Assembly: GCA_003586115.2 (NCBI GenBank)
Contig: QVOM02000112.1
Location: forward strand, 50,342,212-50,406,211
Source of the DNA: Salvator merianae
Taxonomy: Eukaryota > Chordata > Lepidosauria > Squamata > Teiidae
Reading direction: 5' to 3'
Length of the DNA: 64,000 nt
Position numbers and translations under genes: made by a program. This document shows positions 1-11,719 of the stretch, piece by piece; position 1 is the first letter of the stretch; every line of letters begins with the position of its first letter. The notes beneath the pieces are model-generated. The model was not told the DNA's origin and made no database searches. It saw nothing but the letters and a program-made list of their open reading frames with translations.

Positions 1-1880
1 GGATTTTAGGAGCTACAGTTTGTCCCTATGCTGAGCTACTTTAATTCACATGGCAATGAAATTTCAAAACCGACCTGTTAAACAGCATTACATAAACATC
101 CTTTATCTCTTTTACAAACTTCATTTTATGACTGCAATCCTGAACAGATAGTAAGCCGTGAAGAATATAGTAGCATTTACTTTTGTATACATACACAAAA
201 ATTTGTGCTGTATGTTTCAATCTACATGGAATTATCCCATGATGAGGACATTGTTAGTGTCCTTAGTACTTTAACTATCACTTCTAGTATACTTTCACTT
301 CCCTGCTCCAGTTTAATTCCATTTTGAAAGGCACAACTGATCACAAAGTAGAAAAATACAGTCTTCCACAAGTTAAATGAAAATACATTAACCACCAGAG
401 ACAGACAACCTTGCAAACAGATTACAACAAGAATGTATAGTTCCTAGGAAAAGCTAACCGGCATTACTGAAATAAATATCTCCACAGTTTTACCAATCTC
501 TCATAATGCAGAACTTGAAATTGCTGTCAGTGAAGTTTCTGTTAACGTCAACAATGTTCAATTGAATTAATGGAGGACACTTTAATTCTTGTAGTCAACT
601 ATTATCTGTTGCAACAAAGTCAGTGTACATGTAAACAAAGAAGCAGAACACAGTACTGTTTGAAAATCACAGACATATTCCGTAATTCAAAAGACTTTTC
701 TGGTACACATCCTTATATGAGTACTGACAACAGAACCACTCTTATTCTTGAAATCATTTCTTCAAGGCCAAAAACGTATTTCAGGATGTAGGAGACAGAA
801 CAACCCCATGTAATTAAAACTGTTAAAGGAAAGTAGGAGCAGCTAAATAACAAAAGCATAATCCCCACACCAGATATGAGCATGCTTAATGGAAAAGGAA
901 AATGTACATACAAAATTTTTTGTATAGGTCAGGAAATCAGGGAATATAGAAGGACTTGGACAATACATGTATCCTAGCAACACAGGGAAGCAGACAGTAC
1001 CAAGTAGGATGGTTCTACCACTCATAAGAAACTATGAAGCTTTTATACTCTCACTTTCAAAGATAAATCTTGGCTGTTGTTGTATGTGTCATCTAATGTG
1101 ATGTTTGTATGATGCAGAGATATAGGATGAATTCACTTAATGTACAATTCAATGTGAACTAATATCATCTGCCTAGTTGGCAAAGTGCACAGATTAGAAA
1201 ACTAACATTCCTTTGGACAGGACTTTTCCAGGCTTTTGACCAGGAACACCTAACAATCTGTACACCAATCAGACTTCTGGACCATCCTTTCCTACCCTGG
1301 TTTCATCCCTGACCACTGGTCACACTAGCTTGGGCTGATGGGAAGAATCCAAAAACTCCATGAAAAAAAGGCTGCCCTTCACCAACAAACCAAATCACAA
1401 GTCTAAAGTCAAGTGAGGAGCACCAAAAGTGCTAAGAGATATCAGGGTATGGGAAAGGAAGGAGAAAGACTACAGCCATGACACACCAAGCGGGGTGGAG
1501 GACAGCATAAGACAGCATGTATCTGGTGCTACATCAGTCCAAAGAGTGTGAATGAAAAGAAGAGGTTTGTGAGATAAGAGTACTGTACAGTACTCTTTAA
1601 AACAGTTGATTTCACAGACTCACGGACCAGAGATACTGAACGTCTTTCATTTTTTACTTTGGGCTTCAAATGCAAAATTGCCAAGAATGCAGCACTGACT
1701 GTCACTTCTCTCTACCCACCCACCTGCATCATTTTTTCTACAGCTGCTGTAAAACTCCCAGGAAAATTTCCCTTCCCACCTCTTATGGCTTTTAACGCAA
1801 ATACAAAAAGGCGTTAGTGATACCTCCTCCGTCTTTTTCTTTATTTTATTACTGTTACAAATGTTAATAAGCTGCATCCA
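1..1880. other. AT-rich non-coding stretch
   Basis: No gene is supported here. Open frames are short, overlap on both strands and resemble no family. Around 1330 a phrase like 'gggctgatgggaa' followed by 'tccaaaaactcc' recalls a dispersed squamate repeat I cannot name. The rest looks like unique intronic or intergenic DNA. Confidence 0.6.
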
Positions 1881-1882
1881 AA

Positions 1883-1980
1883 CATTGCTTATTTATTCTG
1901 CTATATTTGGGTATTCCATAATAAAGCATGGATATTCTGGAATATCCATGCTTTATTCGAGAATATCCAAATATAGTGTA
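1883..1980. repeat. Palindromic AT-rich MITE-like repeat, copy 1
   Basis: An almost perfect inverted repeat of about 45 bases per arm, centred near 1934. The arms carry 'aaagcatggatatt' and 'aatatccatgcttta' around a four-base loop and end in 'tattctgctatattt' and 'aaatatagtgtaata'. A related but shorter copy lies at about 18340-18405, so this is a dispersed element rather than a unique hairpin. No target-site duplication could be fixed. It forms the 3' end of the open frame to its right. Confidence 0.7.
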
Positions 1981-2211
1981 ATAATGATCAATATTAATCG
2001 ATCCTGGCTCCTCCAGGTTAGGCCCTCTGCTTAACTGGGAGTCCCAAGTGTCTGCTGTTGCAACTTGTCCAGTAGGCTGATTAGCATTTGCTTTCTTAGC
2101 AGATTTTAGAAAGACAAATTTCTGTGGTTGATTGCCAGATGCCACTGCTGCACTGGGCTTTCCCATGACAATTTTTGTTGCCTGTATGTCAGCCTGATGG
2201 ACCTCTGCCAT
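1960..2211 (-). pseudogene. Unassigned open frame, possible coding relic or exon
   Basis: On the minus strand an ATG at 2211 with a good Kozak context (gccATGg) opens a frame of about 75 residues rich in Ala, Gln, Lys and Asn. It then runs into the palindromic repeat at 1883-1980, which supplies the rest of a 115-residue frame. The composition (many Q, A and V, a KFVFLKSAKKANANQPTGQ stretch) looks more protein-like than its neighbours and is reminiscent of a transcription-factor-type disordered region. I do not recognise the family. Just upstream on the same strand 'tttccctcactgcag' resembles a splice acceptor. It could be an exon, a decayed retrocopy or chance. No further exon is recognisable nearby. 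Confidence 0.25.
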
Positions 2212-3205
2212 GGCCCACTGCAGTGAGGGAAATGGCCATTAAGGTTCCACCTCGGTCGAAGAGAGGTTTGTGCAATGCAGAGTTCTTTAATTTCTATAGG
2301 GTCCTAGCTGAAACAGGCAAGATGGATTGGGCAGCAGAACTCTGTAGGCTCTTAGCTCAGCCAGCAGGATCTGTTTGAAAAATAATGCATGGTTGCTGCT
2401 TAGAAAATGAGGTGATGTTCCGATGCACAGCTGGTTAAGTTGCATCAATCCTGGCAAATGGGGCAGAATCAGACATGTCCCTCTAACTAGCCTTCCAAAC
2501 ACAGCAGAATCAGTTCTCAGAGCCCTGAATCTTTCAAGCTGAGACAGGTGGCTGAGCCTGATGAGAACAGCATGGTCAGCACCAATACCCTGCCCTTTTA
2601 TTATTGGCAGGAGTTGCAGCTATTGCTGCTTTGATGCAAAATCTGACCAAATCCTCCAAACTAGAGTAAATATGCAGGTGTTGTTAAAGCCGCTTTGAGC
2701 TGTCCTTTGTAGCATGAAGGGCTGGCAAAAGTGGTAGAATCGGTGGGACAGCTCTTTCTGGCTCATGGGGCCAGGCTTAGCCAGCAGGGAGTTATGTCAT
2801 CCACCATTTTCTCTGCCACTCCTCACTGTCTCATTCCAATGACAAGCAGCACTTTTGGTAGCTGAGCTGTGCTCAGGAGAGAAGTCCTCCAAATCGCAGT
2901 TACTGCAAATGACGCTTTCAAGCAGACACGTTTTCTTGTTGCTAACAGAAGATGATGTTAAGGATTAATCCCTGTTAAAACACAGTGGGTCACTACAAAG
3001 AAAAGCACTTCCGAATCAAGCTAATGGCCGGTCTGGGCGAAGCCCCTTGCCAAGGAATTTCCAATGGCAGAGGGAAAAAACTGTCTGAGCAACAACTGCT
3101 GCCGCCTTTTAAAAGGTCACAAAAGTTCCTCTGCCATGGAAACTCCGCCAGGATTCTGTCCCAACAATCAGCTGAGTCCTCTGAGGAGGATCATCCACTG
3201 ACAAA
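2212..3205. other. Non-coding stretch, nothing recognised
   Basis: Somewhat higher GC than its left neighbour. Several 60-110 residue frames overlap on both strands, with no domain or repeat family recognisable. If the frame to the left is a decayed retrocopy, this could be its 5' portion, but stops occur in every frame. Confidence 0.5.
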
Positions 3206-3211
3206 GATAAA

Positions 3212-3354
3212 GGGCCTTTCTGCACTTTCTACCTTAGAATGGTATAATTACAGTCCAGCTGCTCCTGGTATAGCTGTGGAGTGCTTCACAGCTGTACCAG
3301 GAGCAGCTGGACTATAATAATCCCATTCTAAGGTAGAAAGTGCAGAAAGGACCC
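3212..3354. mobile_element. Hairpin MITE, GGGCCTTTCTGCAC-type termini
   Basis: A 143-bp element that is nearly one continuous inverted repeat. The left arm starts gggcctttctgcacttt and the right arm ends aaagtgcagaaaggaccc, with about 68 bases per arm. The centre carries 'cagctgctcctggtatagctg' facing its complement around a short loop. The same termini recur at many places in the window. The 'gctgtggag' and 'cagctgctcct' centre is shared with copies near 33.0 and 33.7 kb. No transposase is encoded, and no clear target-site duplication is left. Confidence 0.8.
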
Positions 3355-4090
3355 TAGTGTGGAGCCTCAAATGCAGTCTCACCCCTCTGCTTTATGTGCA
3401 CCACTGCTAGCCTTCAAGTGAAGATGTCAGAGAGCTCTTAGGTAACCTGGTGGACGAATGAACATCAGCATTACTGCTGATACAAAATCTGCAGCTAAAG
3501 ACAGAGAAAGGCATACTGAAGGTGTTGGTGCCTTATACACACAGACGATCTAGAGTCAAACAAGCCTGAGATCTCTAAAGGAATGAACTCCTCTACCAAA
3601 TTAGCATGAAGGAATACTGGACTAAATAAGGAACTTAGCAATATGGCTGCATTACTGATTTTTTCAAGACATTGCTCAAAGGGATATTGAGACAGAAAAG
3701 GAAATCAGGGAGGTATTCCAAATTGGAAGTGTGGTAGCAATAAGCAACTTTACTTAATGACTGGATAATTGTTCATGCCAGTGATAGAAAAGTACTGACA
3801 TTCTTAGGTATTCTTAATGGCCTTGAACAGGTGATGCTAAAGTCGATTAGAGAAAAATTAACCCTAGATTTATTTGTATGTGCATCTAGGACCCTGTGAG
3901 AGCCACAATTTGGGATCGTTATGAAGAAAAGGTTTCAAGAATGGAACTATTTTTGTTGCAACCCATGGCTTTGCTCAAGTAAAATATCAAAAGATGGGCC
4001 TTATTTAAACTGTCTTTTAAATTGTCTCATTTTATTTTTAATCACATGTTTTAATTATGTTGTTTTCATCCATTGTTGTTTTTTTTTTAT
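3355..4090. other. Non-coding stretch, nothing recognised
   Basis: AT-rich DNA without a supported frame or repeat. It leads into an L2-like tail at its right edge. Confidence 0.5.
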
Positions 4091-4094
4091 ATAG

Positions 4095-4192
4095 GAGGCG
4101 TATATTTTAATGCATTTTATTGTGAGCCACCCACATAAACTTTTGTTATTTAATGGCTACAGACACGTAGTAAATAAGTAAATAAGTAATCT
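4095..4192 (+). repeat. L2-like LINE 3' tail
   Basis: The phrase 'attgtgagccaccca' followed by 'aaataagtaaataagtaa' matches the pattern 'ttgtgagccgccc...ataaataaa' that ends L2-type LINEs and dependent SINEs in reptile genomes. Only the tail is recognisable. Confidence 0.45.
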
Positions 4193-4408
4193 TGTTATGT
4201 ATTATCTCAGAATGCAAAACGGAGGAAAATAGGCTCAAGTTTCAAGACAGATTTGGAATTAAAATAAAAAAAGAAATCCTTTCAATAAAGGGACTTCAAC
4301 AGTAAAACCAATTACCAAGAGAAGTAGTAGCCTTTCCTCTTTGGAGTTATTCAGGTAGAGGCTGAGGAGTTGCCTGTTGGAGAGGCTTTGATTTGTGTTA
4401 CTGTATGT

Positions 4409-4604
4409 AGCACGGCTGTACTTCAGTGGTAATGCAAGCAGCCTGGAAAACAGAAGGCTGTCAGTTCAATCCCCAGCCTCTCCCCAGAAGTAGCCAATGG
4501 CAAACCACTTCTGCTTCTCTGCCAAGAAAACTACATAGAGTTGCCCATGCAGTCAACCAGGAGTCAGACACAATTCAAAGGTACCTAATAACAACAACAG
4601 CCAT
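4409..4604 (+). mobile_element. Sauria-type SINE (tRNA head, Bov-B-like tail)
   Basis: About 195 bp. The head has an A-box-like 'tacttcagtggtaatgc' and a B-box-like 'agttcaatccc', as in a tRNA-derived RNA polymerase III promoter. The tail has 'ggcaaaccacttctgc', 'ccaagaaaactacat' and 'caggagtcagacaca', the layout of a Bov-B LINE 3' end, and closes with 'taacaacaacag'. Five other copies are in the window. Sauria SINEs are known from squamates and are mobilised by Bov-B-type LINE machinery. Confidence 0.85.
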
Positions 4605-6630
4605 GTAGCAAGGGGTAGGATGTAATGACCTAGATGGCACTTTCTAACTCAATGCATAGCATGAATATGATTCTATGATTCTAGATAAAAGCAGCAACAC
4701 TTAAAAGCCTGAAGGTGACTCTGATTTAAGGAATGTAATGCATTCACAATTTAGTTCTTCAGTATTAGTTTTGTTAATATATTGCACACAGATGAAATTT
4801 TAAAATACCCTGTGATGCCACCTACAAAGTGTTTCATCTCATATAAGCAGCTTCTAAAACACCCACATAAGAACAAAATGTATTCCAGAGTCTTTCAATG
4901 CATACCTTTAAAAATAAAATTTCAATGGATGGCCTCAAGGAAATAGCCAATTAACAGCAATTGTACAAAACAAAGGTTCTGAGCCAACACAGTTAATTCA
5001 CCAGCAGATGCAGAAAATAATGTCATTCTCATCAGGGCCAAAACAGTGTGGCACCCATCGATGATATCACAGAGTGACATGACATGTCAATGGGCAGGAC
5101 TCCCCCCCCCCCCCCACAAGGTTCCAAGAAGACTGGGCGGGGCAGCAGAGGAGCTAAGGGCTGACTTTGCTCCTAGGGCTAAGTTTGCCAGGTGTTCCCC
5201 ATGCAGATAGGCAATGCCACCTCAAATGTTTCAAAAAGCATTTGAAACACCATTTTGCACATCCCTAGTTAAAACCACTAGAACTACATCTAAAAATATA
5301 TTCCACAATGCAAAAGATCTTAGGTTGTACCGACATCTAGTTTTGCCAGTTTCTCAATACTAAAACCATATTTAAAATTTTCATTTTGCAGTTTTACTAT
5401 TTATCACTAGGAAAGCACTATTTGAAGTTTCCCCCTCTTCACCTATTTTGATTTCTTCTGAAGCCTTATACAGTTCAGCACAATATAAGGGAAGTACCAC
5501 CTATGAAATAAGAGCTCTCCTTTGGATACACCTTCCCAAGTATGCAATAATATTACTGACATTCGGCAATGCAGGTCCTACCAGTGTTGGCCCCCTCCAG
5601 ACAAATGCTTCTGCCTGTTTTGGGCCCTCTAGACTCCCAGAGCAGAGATGGGGGCGGTCTTTCAGAAACCTCAGTTTAAGTACTCTCAGGCTGTGTTACT
5701 ATTGCTCCATACATTTCCAGGCCACCAGGAGCAGAATGCATAGCTGACAATTCAGCCATAACCACTGCAAGGGACTCAAACTCTGGTTGATTTCACCCTA
5801 ACATTTAGTCTGCAGCAGAAATTCAAGTTGTGTTTTGGGTTTGCAGCATCCTCTGAAGGGTCTGAGGAGTCACTTTCTTGCACTATGGTTTGCTGTATCT
5901 CCAACATGCCAGTCTCATCTATTTGAACTGAGCATCATCTTTGCTCTAGGCATTCATTGTACAGAGCTTCAGCAACACAGATCTCCCAGTTAAGGTGTTT
6001 GCTCAACTTTTAAAAGCTCACCTTCATCTGCTTAACTATGACAAGCAGCAACTAGTTCCACAATGACAAATGCACAAGCCAATTTAGGCTGACAACCCGT
6101 TAATGTCTTCTCCTCCCAGGCAAGTGGTGTCAAACACAGTGGGCAGATAGAAGAACAAGGTTTCTTTGCAAAGATCTGTTTTCCAAGCAGTCATGGTGTG
6201 GTAATTTTCCCGTAAAGGATATTGCATCACTGGTTAACAGATCAGCTAAAGGCAATATGATCATCATCTTATTTTCTCCCACAAGCTTATTCAACAAATA
6301 ATGCATTAAATATTTAAATCATGCAAGTGAATAGAAAACAAATGTACCAATTTGAGCATGCTGGTGAGAGGTAAAAATAATACTTAGTGGCATCATCTAA
6401 AGTAATATTTAATAACAGCTGCTTTGTTTCTGGGGAGGCCAAGGGCTTCTAGCACTAATATGGTAAAGGTACTAAACGGTCTTACTGCTCCAAGGATGAA
6501 GATGCTACAATGGGAGAAATACACTTCTGAAAGAGAAATTCTGTCAGAAAAAGTGTCAGTCATATTCTCTTGATAGTATCCTAACTAACCATACTGAACA
6601 GAAACGGGGAATGCATGGCACACAATCATA
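4605..6630. other. Non-coding stretch with a poly-C tract
   Basis: No gene is supported. A 14-base C run lies at 5102-5115 on the plus strand. A short palindrome occurs at 5225-5250 (tgtttcaaaaagcatttgaaaca). Open frames up to 99 residues have no recognisable content. Confidence 0.55.
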
Positions 6631-6632
6631 AC

Positions 6633-6821
6633 TATCTGTTGTTGTTAGGTACCACCAAGTCATGACTGACTCCTGGTTGACTGCATGGGCGCCTCTATGC
6701 AGTTTTCTTGGCAGTGATACAGAAGCAGTTTGCCATTGCCCACTTCCAGGAAGGGGCTGGGGATTGAACTGGCAGCCCTCTTCTTTCCAGGCAGTTTTGT
6801 CTACCACTGAGCTACAGTCAC
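6633..6821 (-). mobile_element. Sauria-type SINE, minus strand
   Basis: Reverse-oriented copy of the element at 4.4 kb. Reading the plus strand it begins with the tail 'gttgttgttaggtacc', then 'gactcctggttgactg', 'cagttttcttggcag' and 'agcagtttgccattg', and ends with the complement of the tRNA head, 'ccactgagctacag'. The B-box complement is 'gggattgaactgg'. It appears near full length. Confidence 0.85.
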
Positions 6822-7920
6822 TTCCAGCTATCTGAGTACTGATCAAATAAAATCTTCAATAACTGAAGAAAATCCTAGGCAAGAAAAATCTGGCAAATCA
6901 AGATGTACCTAAATAATTCAAAGTCTCCTTACCACTGATACATGCTGCTTGATGCTTCACTGAAAGAAGTTTTAAAAACTTATACAAAACAGCTATCTTC
7001 TAATTATTACTATCACCACTCAGGTGTTTTTAATCTGCAAACTCATACTTTTTTCATCTCTAACCAGTTACCTTAAAGAAGGTCACAATTATGCATAATG
7101 TGTTTTACCCTTTGGACTTCAGAAATCGTGCTGCAATTACATTTTTTTCCCCAACTGGACTTTTCTCTTTTTCCAGCTGGCTTCTGCAGTACATTCTAAA
7201 CTCCATTCTGAGCTGCTATTCTCCATATGCCATAACAAAATTTGAGATGACACGCTGCTCTCTCCTTTGAATGCCATTCTATCTATCAACGCTAATGCGT
7301 CAAGATAGGCAGAGATCAAACAATAAAATCCTCTGCTGAAATAGAAATGAACTGATAAAATAAGAACTTGCCAGCTTAATCGACGACAGTGGCTTGGGCT
7401 GGGAGGTTGTGGGGCTGCATATGAGTTCCTGAACACAACACACCGTGAAAATCTTCACTTAATCATATCAGATGTTCTAAATCTTGTCTGTTATAGACAA
7501 AAAAGGTTAAGCTTCTCATTTCTATTTATTCATGCTGCGAAAAGGTTGAAAAAACTTGCAATAACATGGTTGTTGAATGTAGCATTATGTTCTATTGTCC
7601 TCAAACTTTTCTGAAGGAACCAAAACAACCCAATATCAAAGCCTGTTGTTGTACAGGACAACACTGACTTTCCAGGTTTAGATGAAAGCAGTGCAGAGAC
7701 ATCACATCGCATGCTACTTCCCAGCCACTCATTTATTTAAAGACAGCATCATAGCCACATCTAACTATGCATTGTTTGAATAACCATTACATGATTTGTG
7801 CTCAACACCTCAATCTTATTTCTGGGTTTGGAGCTGATGACCATGCAAGCCATGCAGTTTTTCCTACTACCATCTTGGCAAGGTCACCACCTTCAGAAGC
7901 TAAAGGTGTAGAGACCCACG
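6822..7920. other. Non-coding stretch, nothing recognised
   Basis: AT-rich, with short frames only. No repeat family or gene is recognised. Confidence 0.5.
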
Positions 7921-7924
7921 AGAC

Positions 7925-8198
7925 AGAGGTGGGTACTTGGGTTACGGCCTTCTCAGTGGTAGCTCTCAGACTATAGAACAGTCTCCCCCTGAGATGCACT
8001 AGATATGTTCACTATATACATTTAGAAGACTGGTAAAGGTGCACCTATTTATCCTGACCTTTGGCTGAGGAAACAGCTTTCCCACTCCACTTTCAGCACT
8101 GCTATTATTTTTAGTGGGTTCATTTAAATATGTATTTTACTGTTGTGACCTGCCCTGAAACCTTCAGGCATACAGTGGGATAAAAATAAATTAATAGC
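7925..8198 (+). mobile_element. L2-type LINE 3' end
   Basis: Contains the decayed C-terminal coding end 'ggccttctcagtggtagctctcag', equivalent to the 'A-F-S-V-V-A-P-R-L-W-N' motif seen better at 32.0 kb. It is followed by a 3' tail with 'gttgtgacctgccctgaaa' and 'gggataaaaataaa'. This is the usual layout of reptilian L2 ends. Stops are frequent, so it is a dead 5'-truncated copy. Confidence 0.65.
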
Positions 8199-8600
8199 CC
8201 TGAAGTTGTGGAATGGCCTCCCTTCGGAGATATGTCAAATACCATAATTATATACATTGCAGTGATTGGGGAAGACACAGCTCTTTACCCACGCATTTGG
8301 CTAAAGAGAACATAAGAATGTAAGATGAGCGCCAACGGATCATAGCCAAAACCCATTTACTTGAGCAATCTGCTCCCACAGCAGCCAACCAGCTGCACAG
8401 AGATGTCCACCAACAAGACACGACACAATTTACTCTGCTCACATTCTCCCAGAACTGGCCAAGAAGGAGCTCTCCTCTTCTGGGCACTGCACTGTTTTTA
8501 ATTGCTTCTAATTTCTACTTTTGTGCATTTTAATTGTTGCAACGCAACCTGTGACATCAGGGTACAGGGCAGGATAAAAAAACCAGGTAAATAAAATCTA
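8199..8600 (+). mobile_element. Second L2-type LINE 3' end, interrupted
   Basis: It starts with 'gttgtggaatggcctccc', which matches the L2 coding end, and finishes with 'gcaacgcaacctgtgaca', 'gggcaggataaaa' and 'ggtaaataaaat'. Between them sits a reversed CR1-like segment, so an L2 copy was probably invaded by a CR1 end. It follows the preceding L2 end directly. Confidence 0.55.
8306..8475 (-). mobile_element. CR1-type LINE 3' end, minus strand, nested in L2
   Basis: On the plus strand 'agaacataagaatgtaag', 'cagcagccaaccagctgcacagag' and a 'ggatcatagcc' phrase correspond to the reverse complement of the reptilian CR1 end. That end reads in sense as '...cactgtgtgaaacaggatgctggactagatgg...'. 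The copy is degenerate, about 170 bp, and its borders are approximate. Confidence 0.5.
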
Positions 8601-8955
8601 TGACAAAAGTTATGTCATGTCTTAACTAAAGTCCTACTGACTGCAGCGGTAGCTAATTTCTGTTCAACCTATGCTTGACTCAGCTCACCAAAGAAGCCAC
8701 AAACATGCCAGAGGACGGGAAGGAACATGCTGGAGAAGGTCACTGCAAAGGTATACAAGAACCAAGCTATTTAAAATTCCTAATATGACTCACTCACACC
8801 TTGAATTGGCCCTGAATTGGATAGAAAGCCAACAAAAATTAGCATAGTCCGGCCCGAGTAAAGTGACATGTTATGCGTATACTCTTCTGATCAAGGTATA
8901 ACTATTTTACAAAAAAACCTTAAAATTCCTGACATTTAACTATGGCAACCAATTC

Positions 8956-9005
8956 AGTGTGTGTGTGTGTGTGTGTGTGTGCATGTGTGTGTGCACGCAT
9001 GCGAA
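8956..9005. repeat. (GT)n microsatellite with (GCAT)-rich flank
   Basis: Twelve or so uninterrupted GT units, then gcatgtgtgtgtgcacgcat and further 'gcatgcatg' words to about 9030. A simple repeat with potential Z-DNA character (alternating purine and pyrimidine). Confidence 0.95.
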
Positions 9006-9189
9006 TGCATGCATGAGTGCGTGCATGCTGATTAGACAGTATGAATCAAAACTGCCTATTTTTTTTAAAAAACAAACTTTACATTTGTTGAAAAATGGAA
9101 AGATAATCTTTCAAAAATAAATGTACTCGTATTGTTGATTTTATTGATTACCAAAGAAAAAGCTACTCTGAATTTTTACAAAGGTCCAG

Positions 9190-9470
9190 CCAGTCTAGAA
9201 CACAGAGGCATGCAGAAGGCATTCCTCCATTTTCTGGACTACCAGGGGATGCATTTCAGCAGCACACCAAAGTGTGCTGCCAAAATGGACTCCCCAGGGG
9301 CTCTGAGGCTACGAATGTTTATTCCTAGCCCTTTGGAACCCTCGGAAGCCATCTCCAAAGCTCGTGTAAGCTTTGGGGCCAATGCAGGAGCTGATCTGGA
9401 CCAGCAACCCTCACTGGTCCAGCCCCCCTGGACCAGATCATAGCACCGAAAGATCAGAAAGGCTCCAAGT
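9190..9470. mobile_element. Truncated MITE of the 13.5/27.7/35.0 kb subfamily
   Basis: It shares 'ggactaccaggggatgca', 'tgccaaaatgg', 'ccccaggggctctgaggct' and a 'gatctggaccag' segment with the longer elements near 13.5, 27.7 and 35.0 kb. Both terminal repeats are unclear, so this is a partial copy. Confidence 0.6.
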
Positions 9471-10059
9471 CAAATCATGACTGCTTCACTTCTGGGTGTA
9501 CCTGATGATCGTGCTTTGTGCTGCTGCAACAGCAATGCCTGAACAGCATGAAATGCACAAAGATGCATTTTATAAAGTAGAAGGTTATCATATTATATTT
9601 TGTCCTACTTTTTATTTGAAAGCCATGTAAAAACATTACAAATTGGGCAGCTACATGAATTTATTTACAAATCAACACACTATTTAGAAAAAGCATTATA
9701 AACACCAAAACCAAAGATTTTCATTTCTCTTTACAACTTGTTGTCTATTTAGCTATCCAGGCTAAGTCTATTTTATTTTATTTATTGCCTTAATAACCTG
9801 GTATCCTAGGTTAGGGATCAGATTATTTAAAAAGAATAATCCACTTACGTATTGTTATAAAAAAGAGCAATCCACTTACATTCTATAAATTGCTGGCACT
9901 TATAACTTAAAAGTAACCAAACAGATCCAAAATAAATAAGCAGATCAATAGAGAAATCCTAACTATACAAGATAACAATGAGGCACATCTTAAAGCCCAC
10001 ATGTTGGAGGAAAAAGGTGAGATTTAACCAGATGCTGAAAACGTTGTTAGGAGCATCCA

Positions 10060-10240
10060 GCACACATTTGGCGTAAAAAGTCATCAATATGCAGGTGACA
10101 TCCAGTTCTCTTTCTTCATGCCATTTGAATTAGGAGAGGTGGGTGAAGTGCTTGACAAATATTTGGAGGTACTAATAGGCTGGATGGAGGCCAATAAATT
10201 GAAGCTTAATTATGCCCCCTGTGGTGAAAGACACAGCAAA
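10060..10240 (+). pseudogene. L2-type LINE reverse transcriptase scrap
   Basis: A plus-strand frame reads Q-Y-A-G-D-I-Q-F-S-F-F-M-P-F, then G-W-M-E-A-N-K-L-K-L-N. This is the catalytic YADD-type box followed by the 'GWMxANKLKLN' segment typical of L2-family reverse transcriptases. The second box residue has changed from Asp-type to a Gly codon. The frame soon ends, and L1-like sequence follows directly. Confidence 0.6.
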
Positions 10241-10289
10241 AATTGGCAAGGTGGAAACAAAAAAGTCTATCTCTCTTAAGAAAAATTGC

Positions 10290-11660
10290 AGTTCTCAAAA
10301 TTATAATTGTGCCGAAAGTTTTATATTTTTTCAGACTATCCCTTTTTTTCTTCAAGAGTCAGTATTGAAAAACAGGGAAAGAACACTAGATAAATTCATC
10401 TTTGGTAGAAAACAGTCCCATATACCCAAAAAATATCATTACAAAACTAAAGAAATGGGCAGGTGGAGCTATCTGCACTTATTTTGAAACTTTAATGCTT
10501 TCCAGATTTGCCCTTTTTCTTTCTATTCATACCTCCTGGCAATGGTAAATAAAATTTGAAACTCTTGAACTGGCAGTACCCAAATCATACCTGTTTACTA
10601 ACATGACCAACAAGATAATAGATGCTATACAAAATCCAATGTGTCAGTGTACCTCCAAAGTCTGGCAGAGATGGAGGAAACTACTTATGCTGGACCCCTC
10701 CTTGATACAACCTTTACACCGCTATCCAGCTGCTAGCAATCTCCTTACAAAGACAGAGTAGAAAGTTCTGAGTGCAGCAGGTCTAAGCACCATAGTGGAG
10801 TTTTATGCCAATCAGCAAGGAGAAATTTTTAAAGACAAAATTCATAGTGTTCCTGGCACCACTCTTTGTGGGTAACTTAACTGCAGAAGTCTATACTCTC
10901 TTCTTAGCTCTCCAGCGATGTTTTCCTGTCTTAAAAGAGACCAACCCCATTTGAAAAACTGTATGATGCACTTTCTTATTGGAACAAAGGGATGGCCTCT
11001 CTTCTTTAGCTGACTGCTAATACAGGAGAATGCAGGGAAACTTTTACAACTAAAAGATCTCTGGCAATTTGACTTAGATTGTCAATTCACAGAACACGAA
11101 AGGGATGCCCTAGTCACCAACTTAGCTCATTGGGCAAAATCTGCCACTGCTAGGGAGCTCCAGCAGTGGTATCGCACTTATATAGGTGGTATCGCACACT
11201 GGTTCTAGTTTCCAAAATCATGAGAAATTGGACCTTTAACTGCTGGCACTGATGTGAGCAAGTAGAAACCTATATTCATGTTTGGTGAGAGTGCCCAGAG
11301 TTACAAAACTTTTGGTCTCAAATAGTGTAAGAAGTCAATAAGACAATACAGATTCCATTCCTATTAACTAAAGAACTGGCTCTATAAAAACGTAACCCTT
11401 GCTGGCAAAACTAGAAAGTTATTGTATTTTATGCGTTTGCAGTGGAAAAGGTAATTATGACTGGATGGAAAGGCAATACTTTAGACTCTCTGAAAATGTG
11501 ATACAATAAACTGCTAGAGCTAGCAGTTAATGACTGTCTAACATATAAGTGTAAGGTGATGAGTGATAGCTCCCTAAATTGTCATTCTCTGATATCTGGT
11601 CCCCTCTAACTGCTAGAATTCTTACACTCCCAATGACCATACACATGATGCGAGAATAAT
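10290..11660 (+). pseudogene. L1-type LINE ORF2 C-terminal remnant
   Basis: Decayed plus-strand coding sequence. Near 10370-10470 a frame reads like the L1 'KFIFGRKQSHIPKK...KEMG' segment. Near 11240-11310 'N-C-W-H' then 'E-T-Y-I-H-V-W-W-E-C-P-E-L' matches the cysteine/tryptophan motif (C..C...G.Y.H.WW.CP) near the end of reptile and fish L1 ORF2. Many frameshifts and stops separate the pieces. It is a 5'-truncated, dead copy of about 1.4 kb. L1 ORF2 normally supplies endonuclease and reverse transcriptase for retrotransposition. Confidence 0.7.
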
Positions 11661-11719
11661 TAAATTGATGATGGAGTAACATGCATATCTTTGTTCTACC
11701 TTGTCATATAAGAGAAACT

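Noticed and set aside
8956..9030. Regulatory meaning of the GT/GCAT tract
   Set aside because: A simple microsatellite of a common kind; nothing nearby suggests a promoter.
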